A stretch of 7,092 nucleotides of DNA from Thermoprotei archaeon (lineage in GTDB: Archaea > Thermoproteota > Thermoprotei > Thermofilales > Thermofilaceae). A program made the position numbers and the translations under genes. Each line of letters begins with the position of its first letter. Positions within the stretch are counted from its first letter, which is position 1. This document shows, piece after piece, positions 1-5,328 of the stretch. The notes under the pieces were generated by a model. It was not told where the DNA came from and ran no database searches. It saw only the letters and a list, made by a program, of their open reading frames with translations. Where the stretch lies: positions 1-7,092 of the forward strand of contig QMRZ01000079.1 in the NCBI GenBank assembly GCA_003649495.1, written 5' to 3'.

Positions 1-54
1 CGGCTATATTATGACGCGGGAAGATATTAGGGCCTCCCAAGGATTAGCTATGCG
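1..54. other. short flank downstream of the nre gene, no supported gene
   Basis: These 54 bases follow the minus-strand nre stop codon (TAA, 55-57 read on the minus strand). A plus-strand frame open from base 1 to a TAG at 28-30 could be the last few codons of a convergent gene, but nine codons are too few to identify. A second plus frame stays open into the nre gene and looks like a shadow of it. I see no tRNA, repeat or clear terminator here. Confidence 0.3.
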
Positions 55-1308
55 TTACATGAAGTCGGTCAGCTGGATTCTGGGGGATAGTAGGCCTCTG
101 AGGATGTAGGACCTCTTTATCACTAGCTCAGCACTGGTATCTAAGCGTCTGGAGATCGCCTTTACAGCCTCACCCACATTCTCCAGCACTAGTGGCTCGG
201 ACCTGAGCGCGTGCCTTACGCTCTCCCTTATCTGCCATGAGCCAACTGGGGCATAGTAGCTCGGCGTTACCTCCCTTATCGCCACAACAGTCGCCTGCCT
301 CCTCCTCGCGAGGAACTCGAGGACTGGGAGCCTTATCGCATAATACCCGCCGTCTACACCTGCCCGCCGCCACCTCCCATCCCAAAGCTCATAATTCACC
401 GCGATATAGGGCTTTGATGCCCTAACCCACACACTCCTGGGCAGCCATATCTCGATCATCTCGAAAGACCAGGGCCCTGGGGCCAGGAGTATCAGGTACC
501 TATTGCCTAGGTACTCGGCGAAGTATAGCTCCAGCCTCGGGTACTCGGGCATGTATCGCACCTTATCCAACAGCAAATCTCCCAACATCTTGTCAACCGC
601 CGTTATGGCCCACCTAGTGGGGACAAGCCTCCTCCTATTCCTCTCTCCCAGCATCCCCAGGCTCAGTAACCGCGTGATGTAATAATTGTCAATCCCGGAC
701 CTGTAGAGCTCGTAGACAGCATCCCTGGCTTTGGCGTCCGTGTCGTAGACTAGCTGATCGACACGCCGGGGGACGGCAGGGTTCTCAACTATCTCCAGCC
801 TGTTCAGCTCGCCCCGCAGGCCCACGGGGGCCAGCATACCGTTAAACGATAGGGAGGGGCGGGGCGGCTTAGTGTACACGAACTCGGCGTCCACAGGCCT
901 CGCTGATAGCGCTGCCTCCCGAGTAGCTTCTAGAAGCCTATTCTCCCCACTCCTAGCTTCTCTAACCCTCAGGGAGAAGCTCGAGTAGACGGTTGAAGCT
1001 CTAATGGATATTATGTCCTCGAGGCTGAGCCTGCCCCACCAGCTCCTGTAATCCTCGTAGCGGCGGGCTTCCTCTCCTCTCGCGGGGGCGGCTATGGGGC
1101 CAAGCCTAACGCTGGGGTAGCCGCTCTCCCCCACGAGGACCGAGGGGGGAGTTGCTGCTGGCAGCACCCTCCTCCCAACCTTGGATGCAGCCTTTAGGCT
1201 CTCAATTATCCTCCTGAGTATCGGGCATACAGGCCTGCCACACAGCCTCTTGACACCTTTGCACCTCGCGCATAATGCGGGGTCTGTAGCTGACGGCATC
1301 CTCCACAC
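55..1308 (-). CDS. nreA: Nre-family archaeal DNA repair protein (NreA-like)
   Basis: The 417-residue protein matches the archaeal Nre family (DUF650/DUF651), which acts in repair of DNA damage and binds the sliding clamp PCNA. Seen: an N-terminal Cys4 motif, C13-x2-C16-x6-C23-x4-C28-P, probably a zinc site; the family segment VGESGYPSVRLGP at 59-71; the downstream block around LLAPGPWSFEMIEIWLP typical of the C-terminal domain; and a C-terminal tail RIQLTDFM (410-417) in the place of the PCNA-interacting peptide, with Leu and Phe in register but Arg where Gln is usual. Length is normal for the family. The listed start is GTG at 1306-1308; an in-frame ATG at 1297-1299 would remove three residues, and a GGAGG lies directly against that ATG, so the start is uncertain. 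It lies 25 nt after the MFS gene and is probably co-transcribed with it. The functional link between the two is unknown. Confidence 0.9.
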   Translation of the reverse strand: MWRMPSATDPALCARCKGVKRLCGRPVCPILRRIIESLKAASKVGRRVLPAATPPSVLVGESGYPSVRLGPIAAPARGEEARRYEDYRSWWGRLSLEDIISIRASTVYSSFSLRVREARSGENRLLEATREAALSARPVDAEFVYTKPPRPSLSFNGMLAPVGLRGELNRLEIVENPAVPRRVDQLVYDTDAKARDAVYELYRSGIDNYYITRLLSLGMLGERNRRRLVPTRWAITAVDKMLGDLLLDKVRYMPEYPRLELYFAEYLGNRYLILLAPGPWSFEMIEIWLPRSVWVRASKPYIAVNYELWDGRWRRAGVDGGYYAIRLPVLEFLARRRQATVVAIREVTPSYYAPVGSWQIRESVRHALRSEPLVLENVGEAVKAISRRLDTSAELVIKRSYILRGLLSPRIQLTDFM

Positions 1309-1333
1309 TAGACTCAGCCAGGGCTTTATGAAG

Positions 1334-2497
1334 CTAGTTGTTGGGGAGTGGGTCGCTATCCTGAGGGGCTCGAGTGGGCATTTTCCTCAGCTGTGCCGCC
1401 GAGAGGGCGAACACGAGGTAAAGTACTGAAAGCAACGTAAAGCCTGCTCGGAGACCCCAGCGCTCGACTACGAGCCCCACCAGCACAGGTCCGGCGAGGG
1501 CGCCTAGGTCCATCGCTAGGCCTATCAGCGCGTAAGCTAGGCCATACATCTCCCTAGGCGCTATGCGCGATATTAGCGCGTTCCTGGAGGGAGCTGCCAT
1601 CAGCCCCCTTAGAGCCAGGTAGGAGAGAGTTACTGTCATGAGGCTGCTAGCAGTAGCCATCATGGTGAGTGAGGCTGAGCGGAGGATCCCGACTAAGGCG
1701 TACGCAGTGGCATACCCTATTCTCTCTGCTATGAGACCCGTGTAAATTCTCGAGAAGAGTGCTAGGACCTCGCCCAGGGCTACGATGCTGCCTAGCGTAG
1801 CGTAGTCGTAGTGGAGTTCCTCTACCACCCACCAGTAGAAGAAGGGCCGAAAGCCTGAGACGCAGATGAAGAGTAAGGAGGCTGACGTCATTAACAGGAT
1901 GAATCTGCGAGTTAGGAGTGCCCTGTACTCCCTCCTCCCCTCCTCCCTTGAGTGGCCAGAATACAGCTTAGCCACGAGCCCTAGGGAGGTTAGCGATATG
2001 AGGGCTGCGAGACCGAAGACATGACGCAGTCCTAACCTCTGAGCGATTATGCCCGTAGCTAGGGGGGCCAGTATGGCTGGCGCCGTCCTCAATGATAGCG
2101 CGATTCCGAAGCTGGTGGCTGCTCTGTTGCCGGCTAACGCTATCAGGGATAGGTACGCGGGGCTCTCTAACCCCTCCGACGCAGCAAGCAGGATTAGCCC
2201 CGCTACACTCACCTCCAATCCTCCCCCGATGTACAGCGTCCAGTAGGATGCTGCCTTTAGCGAGAAGCTTAAGACTAGCAGGCGCTTATAATCGAGCCTC
2301 TCGGATAGCAGACCGCTGACAGCCCTGGCTGCCAGCCTAAATCCCGTCCTCAGCGAGTAGATCTCTCCCAGGATTAGGGGTGAAGCCCCTAAGCGTGCTA
2401 GGTATGAAGGCACCACGAGATCAACGCTTAGTAGGCTTAAGATAGTGAAGGGGGCCGACACACGCAATAGCCCTGCCAGCCGCTCCTCCCTTCCCAC
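1334..2497 (-). CDS. MFS-type membrane transporter, substrate unknown
   Basis: The 387-residue, strongly hydrophobic protein has the layout of a 12-helix major facilitator superfamily carrier of the cytoplasmic membrane. Seen: a motif-A-like loop between helices 2 and 3 (GLLSERLDYKRLL, 62-74), its counterpart in the second half (GLIAERIGY, 254-262), and a charged central loop around 177-198 separating two six-helix halves. The segment near 302-318 (PSRNALISRIAPREMYG) recalls drug/sugar efflux-type MFS proteins, but nothing fixes the substrate. The start is GTG at 2495-2497, with AGGTCA on the minus strand placing AGGT 7 nt upstream, a fair Shine-Dalgarno sequence. The N-terminus is cytosolic and no signal peptide is seen. 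It is the first gene of the minus-strand pair with nre and is divergent from the plus-strand operon across 88 nt. The stop is TAG. Confidence 0.85.
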   Translation of the reverse strand: MGREERLAGLLRVSAPFTILSLLSVDLVVPSYLARLGASPLILGEIYSLRTGFRLAARAVSGLLSERLDYKRLLVLSFSLKAASYWTLYIGGGLEVSVAGLILLAASEGLESPAYLSLIALAGNRAATSFGIALSLRTAPAILAPLATGIIAQRLGLRHVFGLAALISLTSLGLVAKLYSGHSREEGRREYRALLTRRFILLMTSASLLFICVSGFRPFFYWWVVEELHYDYATLGSIVALGEVLALFSRIYTGLIAERIGYATAYALVGILRSASLTMMATASSLMTVTLSYLALRGLMAAPSRNALISRIAPREMYGLAYALIGLAMDLGALAGPVLVGLVVERWGLRAGFTLLSVLYLVFALSAAQLRKMPTRAPQDSDPLPNN

Positions 2498-2520
2498 GCA
2501 GCTGACCTAGAGCGCCCCCC

Positions 2521-2527
2521 TCTTAAC
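2521..2527 (-). promoter_or_regulatory. weak candidate TATA box for the MFS-nre unit
   Basis: On the minus strand this reads GTTAAGA, about 25 nt upstream of the GTG start of the MFS gene, which would give a nearly leaderless transcript. An alternative is the stronger AATATAAA, the complement of the plus-strand box at 2546-2553, which would give a leader of roughly 25 nt but lacks a purine/A-rich BRE on its upstream side. The AGGT ribosome site 7 nt before the GTG favours a leadered transcript and so the second choice. Only transcript 5'-end mapping could decide. Confidence 0.25.
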
Positions 2528-2539
2528 ACTTCTCCAGCG

Positions 2540-2553
2540 GAAAGGTTTATATT
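2540..2553 (+). promoter_or_regulatory. archaeal BRE/TATA promoter of the plus-strand operon
   Basis: GGAAAGG (2539-2545) followed by TTTATATT (2546-2553) matches the purine/A-rich BRE plus TATA arrangement recognised by TFB and TBP. Transcription would be expected to begin roughly 25 nt downstream, near 2572-2577, just before or within the ribosome site GGTGGT (2575-2580), which sits 5 nt from the ATG at 2586. The leader would therefore be very short. The next five genes follow at gaps of 12, 6, 13, 9 and 0 nt with no obvious second promoter, so this box probably drives the whole run to 5739. The box reads as AATATAAA on the other strand and could also serve the divergent MFS gene. Confidence 0.7.
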
Positions 2554-2566
2554 GTGCATTAGCACA
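2553..2566. promoter_or_regulatory. inverted repeat TGTGC-N4-GCACA, candidate operator
   Basis: This is a perfect 5-bp inverted repeat with a 4-nt spacer (ATTA). It starts at the last base of the TATA box and ends before the predicted transcription start. A dimeric regulator bound here would block TBP/TFB or RNA polymerase loading, the usual place for an archaeal repressor site. It lies in the 88-nt divergent region, so it could act on both directions. No regulator gene is seen in the window, and a 10-bp match of this kind can arise by chance, so the role is an inference. Confidence 0.4.
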
Positions 2567-2585
2567 TAATCTCCGGTGGTACCAG

Positions 2586-2861
2586 ATGGCGTGGGGATGG
2601 GGTGGAGGTAGGAGAGGATGGATAGGGCCGTGGCCGGGCAGAGGGCCATTCAGCCACCTACCTCCATGGCTGAGGCCAGGGTGGCTATTCGGGAGGGGAG
2701 CGTGCTGGTGGCTGTTCGGCTACCCCGGCTGGGCGTGGAGAGGTTACTGGGGCTGGTGGCCAGCGTACTGGAGACTGCCTTACCCGATGCTGACACCCCC
2801 AGCCTACTACGCATGGCCGTGGTATTACGCCCCCTGGTACTACACTCCATGGTACTGGTAG
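2586..2861 (+). CDS. Trp/Tyr/Pro/Gly-rich miniprotein, function unknown
   Basis: This 91-residue protein has 19 Trp, 11 Tyr, 3 Phe, 15 Pro and 15 Gly, so 36% aromatic, and contains no Asp, Glu, Lys, Asn, Gln or Val. With seven Arg it is strongly basic. Residues 3-20 are Gly/Trp/Arg-rich; 21-45 (PFSHLPPW..., with the only Cys at 40 and only His at 24) look like a conserved core; 76-91 hold three copies of a P-W-Y-[Y/W] unit. I see a loose resemblance to the small Gly-rich DUF5320-type proteins often found beside COG1433/COG1149 genes, but cannot prove homology. Evidence that it is real: GGTGGT 5 nt before the ATG, a promoter just upstream, and mixed synonymous Gly and Pro codons, arguing for selection on the protein and not a DNA repeat. 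It lacks a signal peptide. It may bind the neighbouring NifX-like protein or ATPases. Confidence 0.75.
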   Translation: MAWGWGGGRRGWIGPWPGRGPFSHLPPWLRPGWLFGRGACWWLFGYPGWAWRGYWGWWPAYWRLPYPMLTPPAYYAWPWYYAPWYYTPWYW

Positions 2862-2873
2862 GGGGGTGAGGCC

Positions 2874-3074
2874 ATGTACTGGTGGTACTATTACTGGTAT
2901 TATCCGCTCCCGTACCTAGACCCTCTAGCGATGATGTACACGTGGTCCTACATATGGATCTACTGGGTCTCAATGATGTACTACATAGAGATGTTTAGGG
3001 CGATGCTTGATATGTGGAGGAGGATGGCCGAGACGGTGTTTAAGACCGCCTCAGCTCCACAGCCCCCGGCTTAG
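2874..3074 (+). CDS. Tyr/Trp/Met-rich miniprotein, possible membrane-associated helix
   Basis: This 66-residue protein has 12 Tyr, 7 Trp and 9 Met. Nine of the first ten residues after Met1 are Tyr or Trp (2-10). Residues 20-38 are uncharged and hydrophobic and could cross or lie on a membrane. From 38 to 57 charged residues (E39, R42, D46, R49, R50, E53, K57) alternate with large apolar ones (F41, L45, W48, M51, V55), which suggests an amphipathic helix. The tail 58-66 is Pro/Ala-rich and probably flexible. GGTGAGG directly before the ATG is a clear ribosome site, and Tyr uses both TAC (9) and TAT (3). It lies 12 nt after the 91-residue miniprotein in the same frame. I recognise no family. 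Its position suggests a partner of the downstream NifX-like protein and ATPases. Confidence 0.7.
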   Translation: MYWWYYYWYYPLPYLDPLAMMYTWSYIWIYWVSMMYYIEMFRAMLDMWRRMAETVFKTASAPQPPA

Positions 3075-3077
3075 CGC

Positions 3078-3084
3078 GAGGTGA
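3078..3084 (+). promoter_or_regulatory. Shine-Dalgarno GAGGTGA, overlaps the annotated GTG start
   Basis: GAGGTGA is an excellent match to the complement of the archaeal 16S rRNA 3' end. It overlaps the GTG at 3081-3083 and so cannot serve that codon, but it lies 8 nt before an in-frame TTG at 3093-3095. This favours TTG 3093 as the true start of the NifX-like gene. The next gene also appears to start with TTG. Confidence 0.6.
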
Positions 3085-3527
3085 AGAGAGCATTGGGGTA
3101 TGGCTACGGGATGCGTGGCCGCCGGTGGCGTGGGCCCTCGGGCTGGGGCAGCACAGGCCTAATGGAGCCATTGCCTCCGCCCGCCAGCGGTGTCCTAAGG
3201 GTGGTAGCCGCCACTGATACGGGAGACGGCTTAAACGCCCCAATATCCTACAGGTTCTCTAGAGCGCCGTACTTCACGATAGTCGACATCAGAGATCGTT
3301 CCCCCATAAAGGTTGAATCAGTCCCTAATGCGATGGCTGGCGGGGCTAGAGGAGTTGGCGTAGCAGTAGGCCAGTGGCTACTTAACTCCGGTGTAAGCGT
3401 TGTGATAGCCCCCCGCCTAGGTCCCAACATCTCTATGCTGCTGAGCCAAGCTGGCATCAGAGTAGAGGTAGCCCCTCCAGGCGTGACAGTGGGCGAGGCC
3501 CTCAGGAGGATGGGGCTCCTGAGGTAG
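3081..3527 (+). CDS. NifX/NifB-C-like (COG1433) protein with aromatic Gly/Arg-rich tail
   Basis: This is a 148-residue protein. Residues from about 38 to 148 match the small dinitrogenase iron-molybdenum cofactor biosynthesis domain (NifX/NafY/NifB C-terminal, COG1433). Seen: the first strand VLRVVAATD, the SYRFSRAPYFTIVDI segment in place of the usual 'phFGrAp.F.i.d', and the end VVIAPRLGPNISMLL...GVTVGEALRRM. In the family the fold carries metal-sulfur clusters, including the Mo-Cu cluster of the Desulfovibrio orange protein. It has no Cys and no His, so any cluster must be held without thiolate or imidazole ligands. Residues 5-28 are rich in Gly, Tyr, Trp and Arg and echo the two upstream miniproteins. 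The start is uncertain: GTG 3081 (used here), TTG 3093 (best ribosome-site spacing) or ATG 3111. It sits 6 nt after the 66-residue gene and 13 nt before the first ATPase. Confidence 0.8.
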   Translation: MKRALGYGYGMRGRRWRGPSGWGSTGLMEPLPPPASGVLRVVAATDTGDGLNAPISYRFSRAPYFTIVDIRDRSPIKVESVPNAMAGGARGVGVAVGQWLLNSGVSVVIAPRLGPNISMLLSQAGIRVEVAPPGVTVGEALRRMGLLR

Positions 3528-3540
3528 CGGGTGCAGCTCG

Positions 3541-4410
3541 TTGGAGATAGTAGTGGCCAGCGGGAAGGGAGGCACTGGGAAGACGTTCCTATCCTCTAAC
3601 ATGGCCATATACCTAAGGGATAAGGGAGGCGTAGTAGCCGTGGATGCTGATGTTGAGGCTCCAGATCTACTGCTAGCGCTGGGAGGCGCGCGCCGGGTCC
3701 TATGGCGCGAGGAGTACTACGGAGCTAAACAGCCCACGATTGATTACGCTAAGTGCATCAGGTGTTGGATGTGCGTTAAGGCGTGTGAGTTTGGTGCACT
3801 GGCAGCGAGTCCTAAGGGGCCTGTCGTTGACTATGATAGGTGCGAGGGCCTGGGAACATGCTCCCTTGTATGTCCCGTCAACGCCATACAGCTGGTGGAG
3901 GCTCACACCGGAGCCATGTATGCAGCGGAGTCGGAGGCGGGAATTACGGTGATAACGGGCGACTTAGACCTAGGCCAGGGAGCTAGCGGTAGGCTCGTAT
4001 ACGAGCTTAAGGAGCGCGCCTACGAGCTGTCCAGGGAGAGGAATGCCAGGTATAGGGTGGTAGATGCAGCGCCGGGGATAGGATGCCCCGTGATATCCAG
4101 CATAGCTGGGGCGGACGTGCTCATAGTAGTAGTCGAGCCTACTCCACAATCAGTCAAGGGAGCTAAGAGGCTTGTGGAAGTTGCCGACATGTTGCGGGTG
4201 AAGACGCTGGCCGTTGTGAACAAGTATGACTTAAACCCTGATTATGCCCGCAGCATACCTGAGATGCTGGAGGTGGAGCTGGTCGGCCGCGTGCCATACG
4301 ATGAGGCGGTTGTACGCTCTTACACTCTAATGAAACCGCTGCTCACCTATAGCCCGAGGTCTAAGGCGGCTCAAAGCCTCTTAGAGATCTTCTCAACGCT
4401 CGGCTTCTGA
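3541..4410 (+). CDS. MinD/Mrp-like ATPase with inserted ferredoxin domain, one cluster Cys missing
   Basis: This is a 289-residue deviant Walker A ATPase of the COG1149 type. Seen: GKGGTGKT at 8-15 with signature Lys9; VDADVEAPD at 34-42 (switch I); an inserted two-cluster ferredoxin domain at about 66-117; and DAAPGIGCP at 175-183 (switch II). The first ferredoxin motif is complete (C72, C75, C78, C82). The second is C101-x2-Leu104-x2-C107-x3-C111, so Leu stands where the second Cys is expected and one cluster would have three Cys ligands. Such proteins are thought to couple ATP hydrolysis to handling of Fe-S or other metal clusters in the cytosol, as dimers. The TTG start at 3541 is chosen because GGGTG lies 7 nt upstream and the P-loop strand begins at residue 2; later starts would cut it. 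It lies 9 nt before its paralog. Confidence 0.9.
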   Translation: MEIVVASGKGGTGKTFLSSNMAIYLRDKGGVVAVDADVEAPDLLLALGGARRVLWREEYYGAKQPTIDYAKCIRCWMCVKACEFGALAASPKGPVVDYDRCEGLGTCSLVCPVNAIQLVEAHTGAMYAAESEAGITVITGDLDLGQGASGRLVYELKERAYELSRERNARYRVVDAAPGIGCPVISSIAGADVLIVVVEPTPQSVKGAKRLVEVADMLRVKTLAVVNKYDLNPDYARSIPEMLEVELVGRVPYDEAVVRSYTLMKPLLTYSPRSKAAQSLLEIFSTLGF

Positions 4411-4419
4411 GGCGGTAAT

Positions 4420-5328
4420 ATGGCACGCGAAAGGCCGAAGGTAATCACGGTCACGGGGGGTAAGGGGGGCACGGGCAAGACCGTCATAGCATCCAACCTA
4501 GCGGCATTACTGAGCTCAGCTGGCCTAAGGATCCTACTCATAGACTTGGATGTAGAGAACCCCTGTGCTCATACCCTCTTAGGCGCCAGCCTAAAGGTAG
4601 TTGAGAAGGTTGCTATCTTTAAGCCGCTCATAGACGAGAAGGCGTGTACATTGTGTGGCGAGTGCGTCTCTGCCTGTCCAGTCCACGCTCTAGCTATAGT
4701 GCCCAGCCGTAAGGTGTTGTTCCTCGAGGCATTATGTGAGTCCTGTGCAGCGTGCCTGTACGTATGCCCTGTTGGTGCTATAAGTAGAGGCGAGAGGATC
4801 ATTGGCTGGATAAAGGAGGGGAGGGCGAGGAGTGTGGACATCGTGACTGGCGAGCTAAAGCCAGGTAGTAGACAGTATCATGAGGTCATGGAGAGGACCA
4901 TGGATCACGCTAGGAGGGTATGGAGGCGCTATGATATAGCTGTAATGGATCTGCCGCCTGGAGCCGGGAGGGGCGTCTACGCCGCCCTCAAGCTATCCGA
5001 CCTAGCGCTGATGGTGACAGAGCCCACGCGGCTAGGCCTGGCCGACCTGGAGAGGCTCCATAACTTGGCGGGGAAGACGGGCGTTAAGGAGCTAGTGGTC
5101 TTGAATAAGTATGGGCTCCCCGGAGGAACGGCTGTGAGCATTGAGGAGTTCGTTAGCAGGGAGCGGCTTAAGCTGGTGAGAGTAAGGTACGACCCTGAGC
5201 TGGCTAGGGCGTACGCGAGGGGTAAGCTCGTGGTGGAGAGCCCTCAGAGCCCCTCTGCGCAGGATATCGTCAAGCTAATGAATGTGGTGGCGGACGTGCT
5301 GGGGCTGGACGCGGTTAAGTATATGTAA
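4420..5328 (+). CDS. MinD/Mrp-like ATPase with inserted 2[4Fe-4S] ferredoxin domain, second paralog
   Basis: This 302-residue protein is a paralog of the gene just upstream. Seen: P-loop GGKGGTGKT at 13-21 with signature Lys15; IDLDVENP at 41-48; a complete eight-Cys ferredoxin insert, C76-x2-C79-x2-C82-x3-C86-P and C106-x2-C109-x2-C112-x3-C116-P; and MDLPPGAG at 176-183. Unlike its paralog it lacks the Cys just after switch II (Arg184 region instead of GCP). The two probably act together, perhaps as a heterodimer, on a metal cluster carried by the NifX-like protein. Paired COG1149 ATPases beside COG1433 genes are known from bacterial orange-protein loci and many anaerobes. The ATG start at 4420 has GAGG at 4409-4412, 7 nt upstream and overlapping the preceding TGA. 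The TAA stop abuts the next gene. Confidence 0.9.
   Translation: MARERPKVITVTGGKGGTGKTVIASNLAALLSSAGLRILLIDLDVENPCAHTLLGASLKVVEKVAIFKPLIDEKACTLCGECVSACPVHALAIVPSRKVLFLEALCESCAACLYVCPVGAISRGERIIGWIKEGRARSVDIVTGELKPGSRQYHEVMERTMDHARRVWRRYDIAVMDLPPGAGRGVYAALKLSDLALMVTEPTRLGLADLERLHNLAGKTGVKELVVLNKYGLPGGTAVSIEEFVSRERLKLVRVRYDPELARAYARGKLVVESPQSPSAQDIVKLMNVVADVLGLDAVKYM

Noticed and set aside
2618..2869. An 83-residue plus-strand ORF overlapping the Trp-rich miniprotein in another frame, with ordinary-looking Leu/Val/Ala/Arg composition
   Set aside because: It has no ribosome site, starts inside the better-supported gene, and its Leu/Val-rich sequence is what TGG-rich DNA yields when read one frame off (CTGGTG, GTGGCT). 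The 2586 frame has a promoter, a ribosome site and a compositional match with the next gene.
2790..2900. The TGG/TAC-rich stretch as a non-coding microsatellite-type repeat
   Set aside because: There is no constant repeat unit. Gly and Pro are written with all or nearly all synonymous codons and Tyr with both, and spacing follows codon phase, so the repetition is at protein level.
2650..2973. A 107-residue minus-strand ORF opposite the two miniprotein genes
   Set aside because: It spans two genes and their gap, and is rich in Ser/Thr/Arg as expected from the complement of Trp/Tyr/Gly codons. No start context supports it.
3541..5328. nifH/chlL-type nitrogenase reductase or cell-division MinD as the identity of the two ATPases
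   Set aside because: The Walker A motif is shared, but the inserted CxxCxxCxxxC ferredoxin domain between the switch I region and the rest of the fold is the COG1149 hallmark, and NifH cluster cysteines or a MinD membrane helix are not seen.
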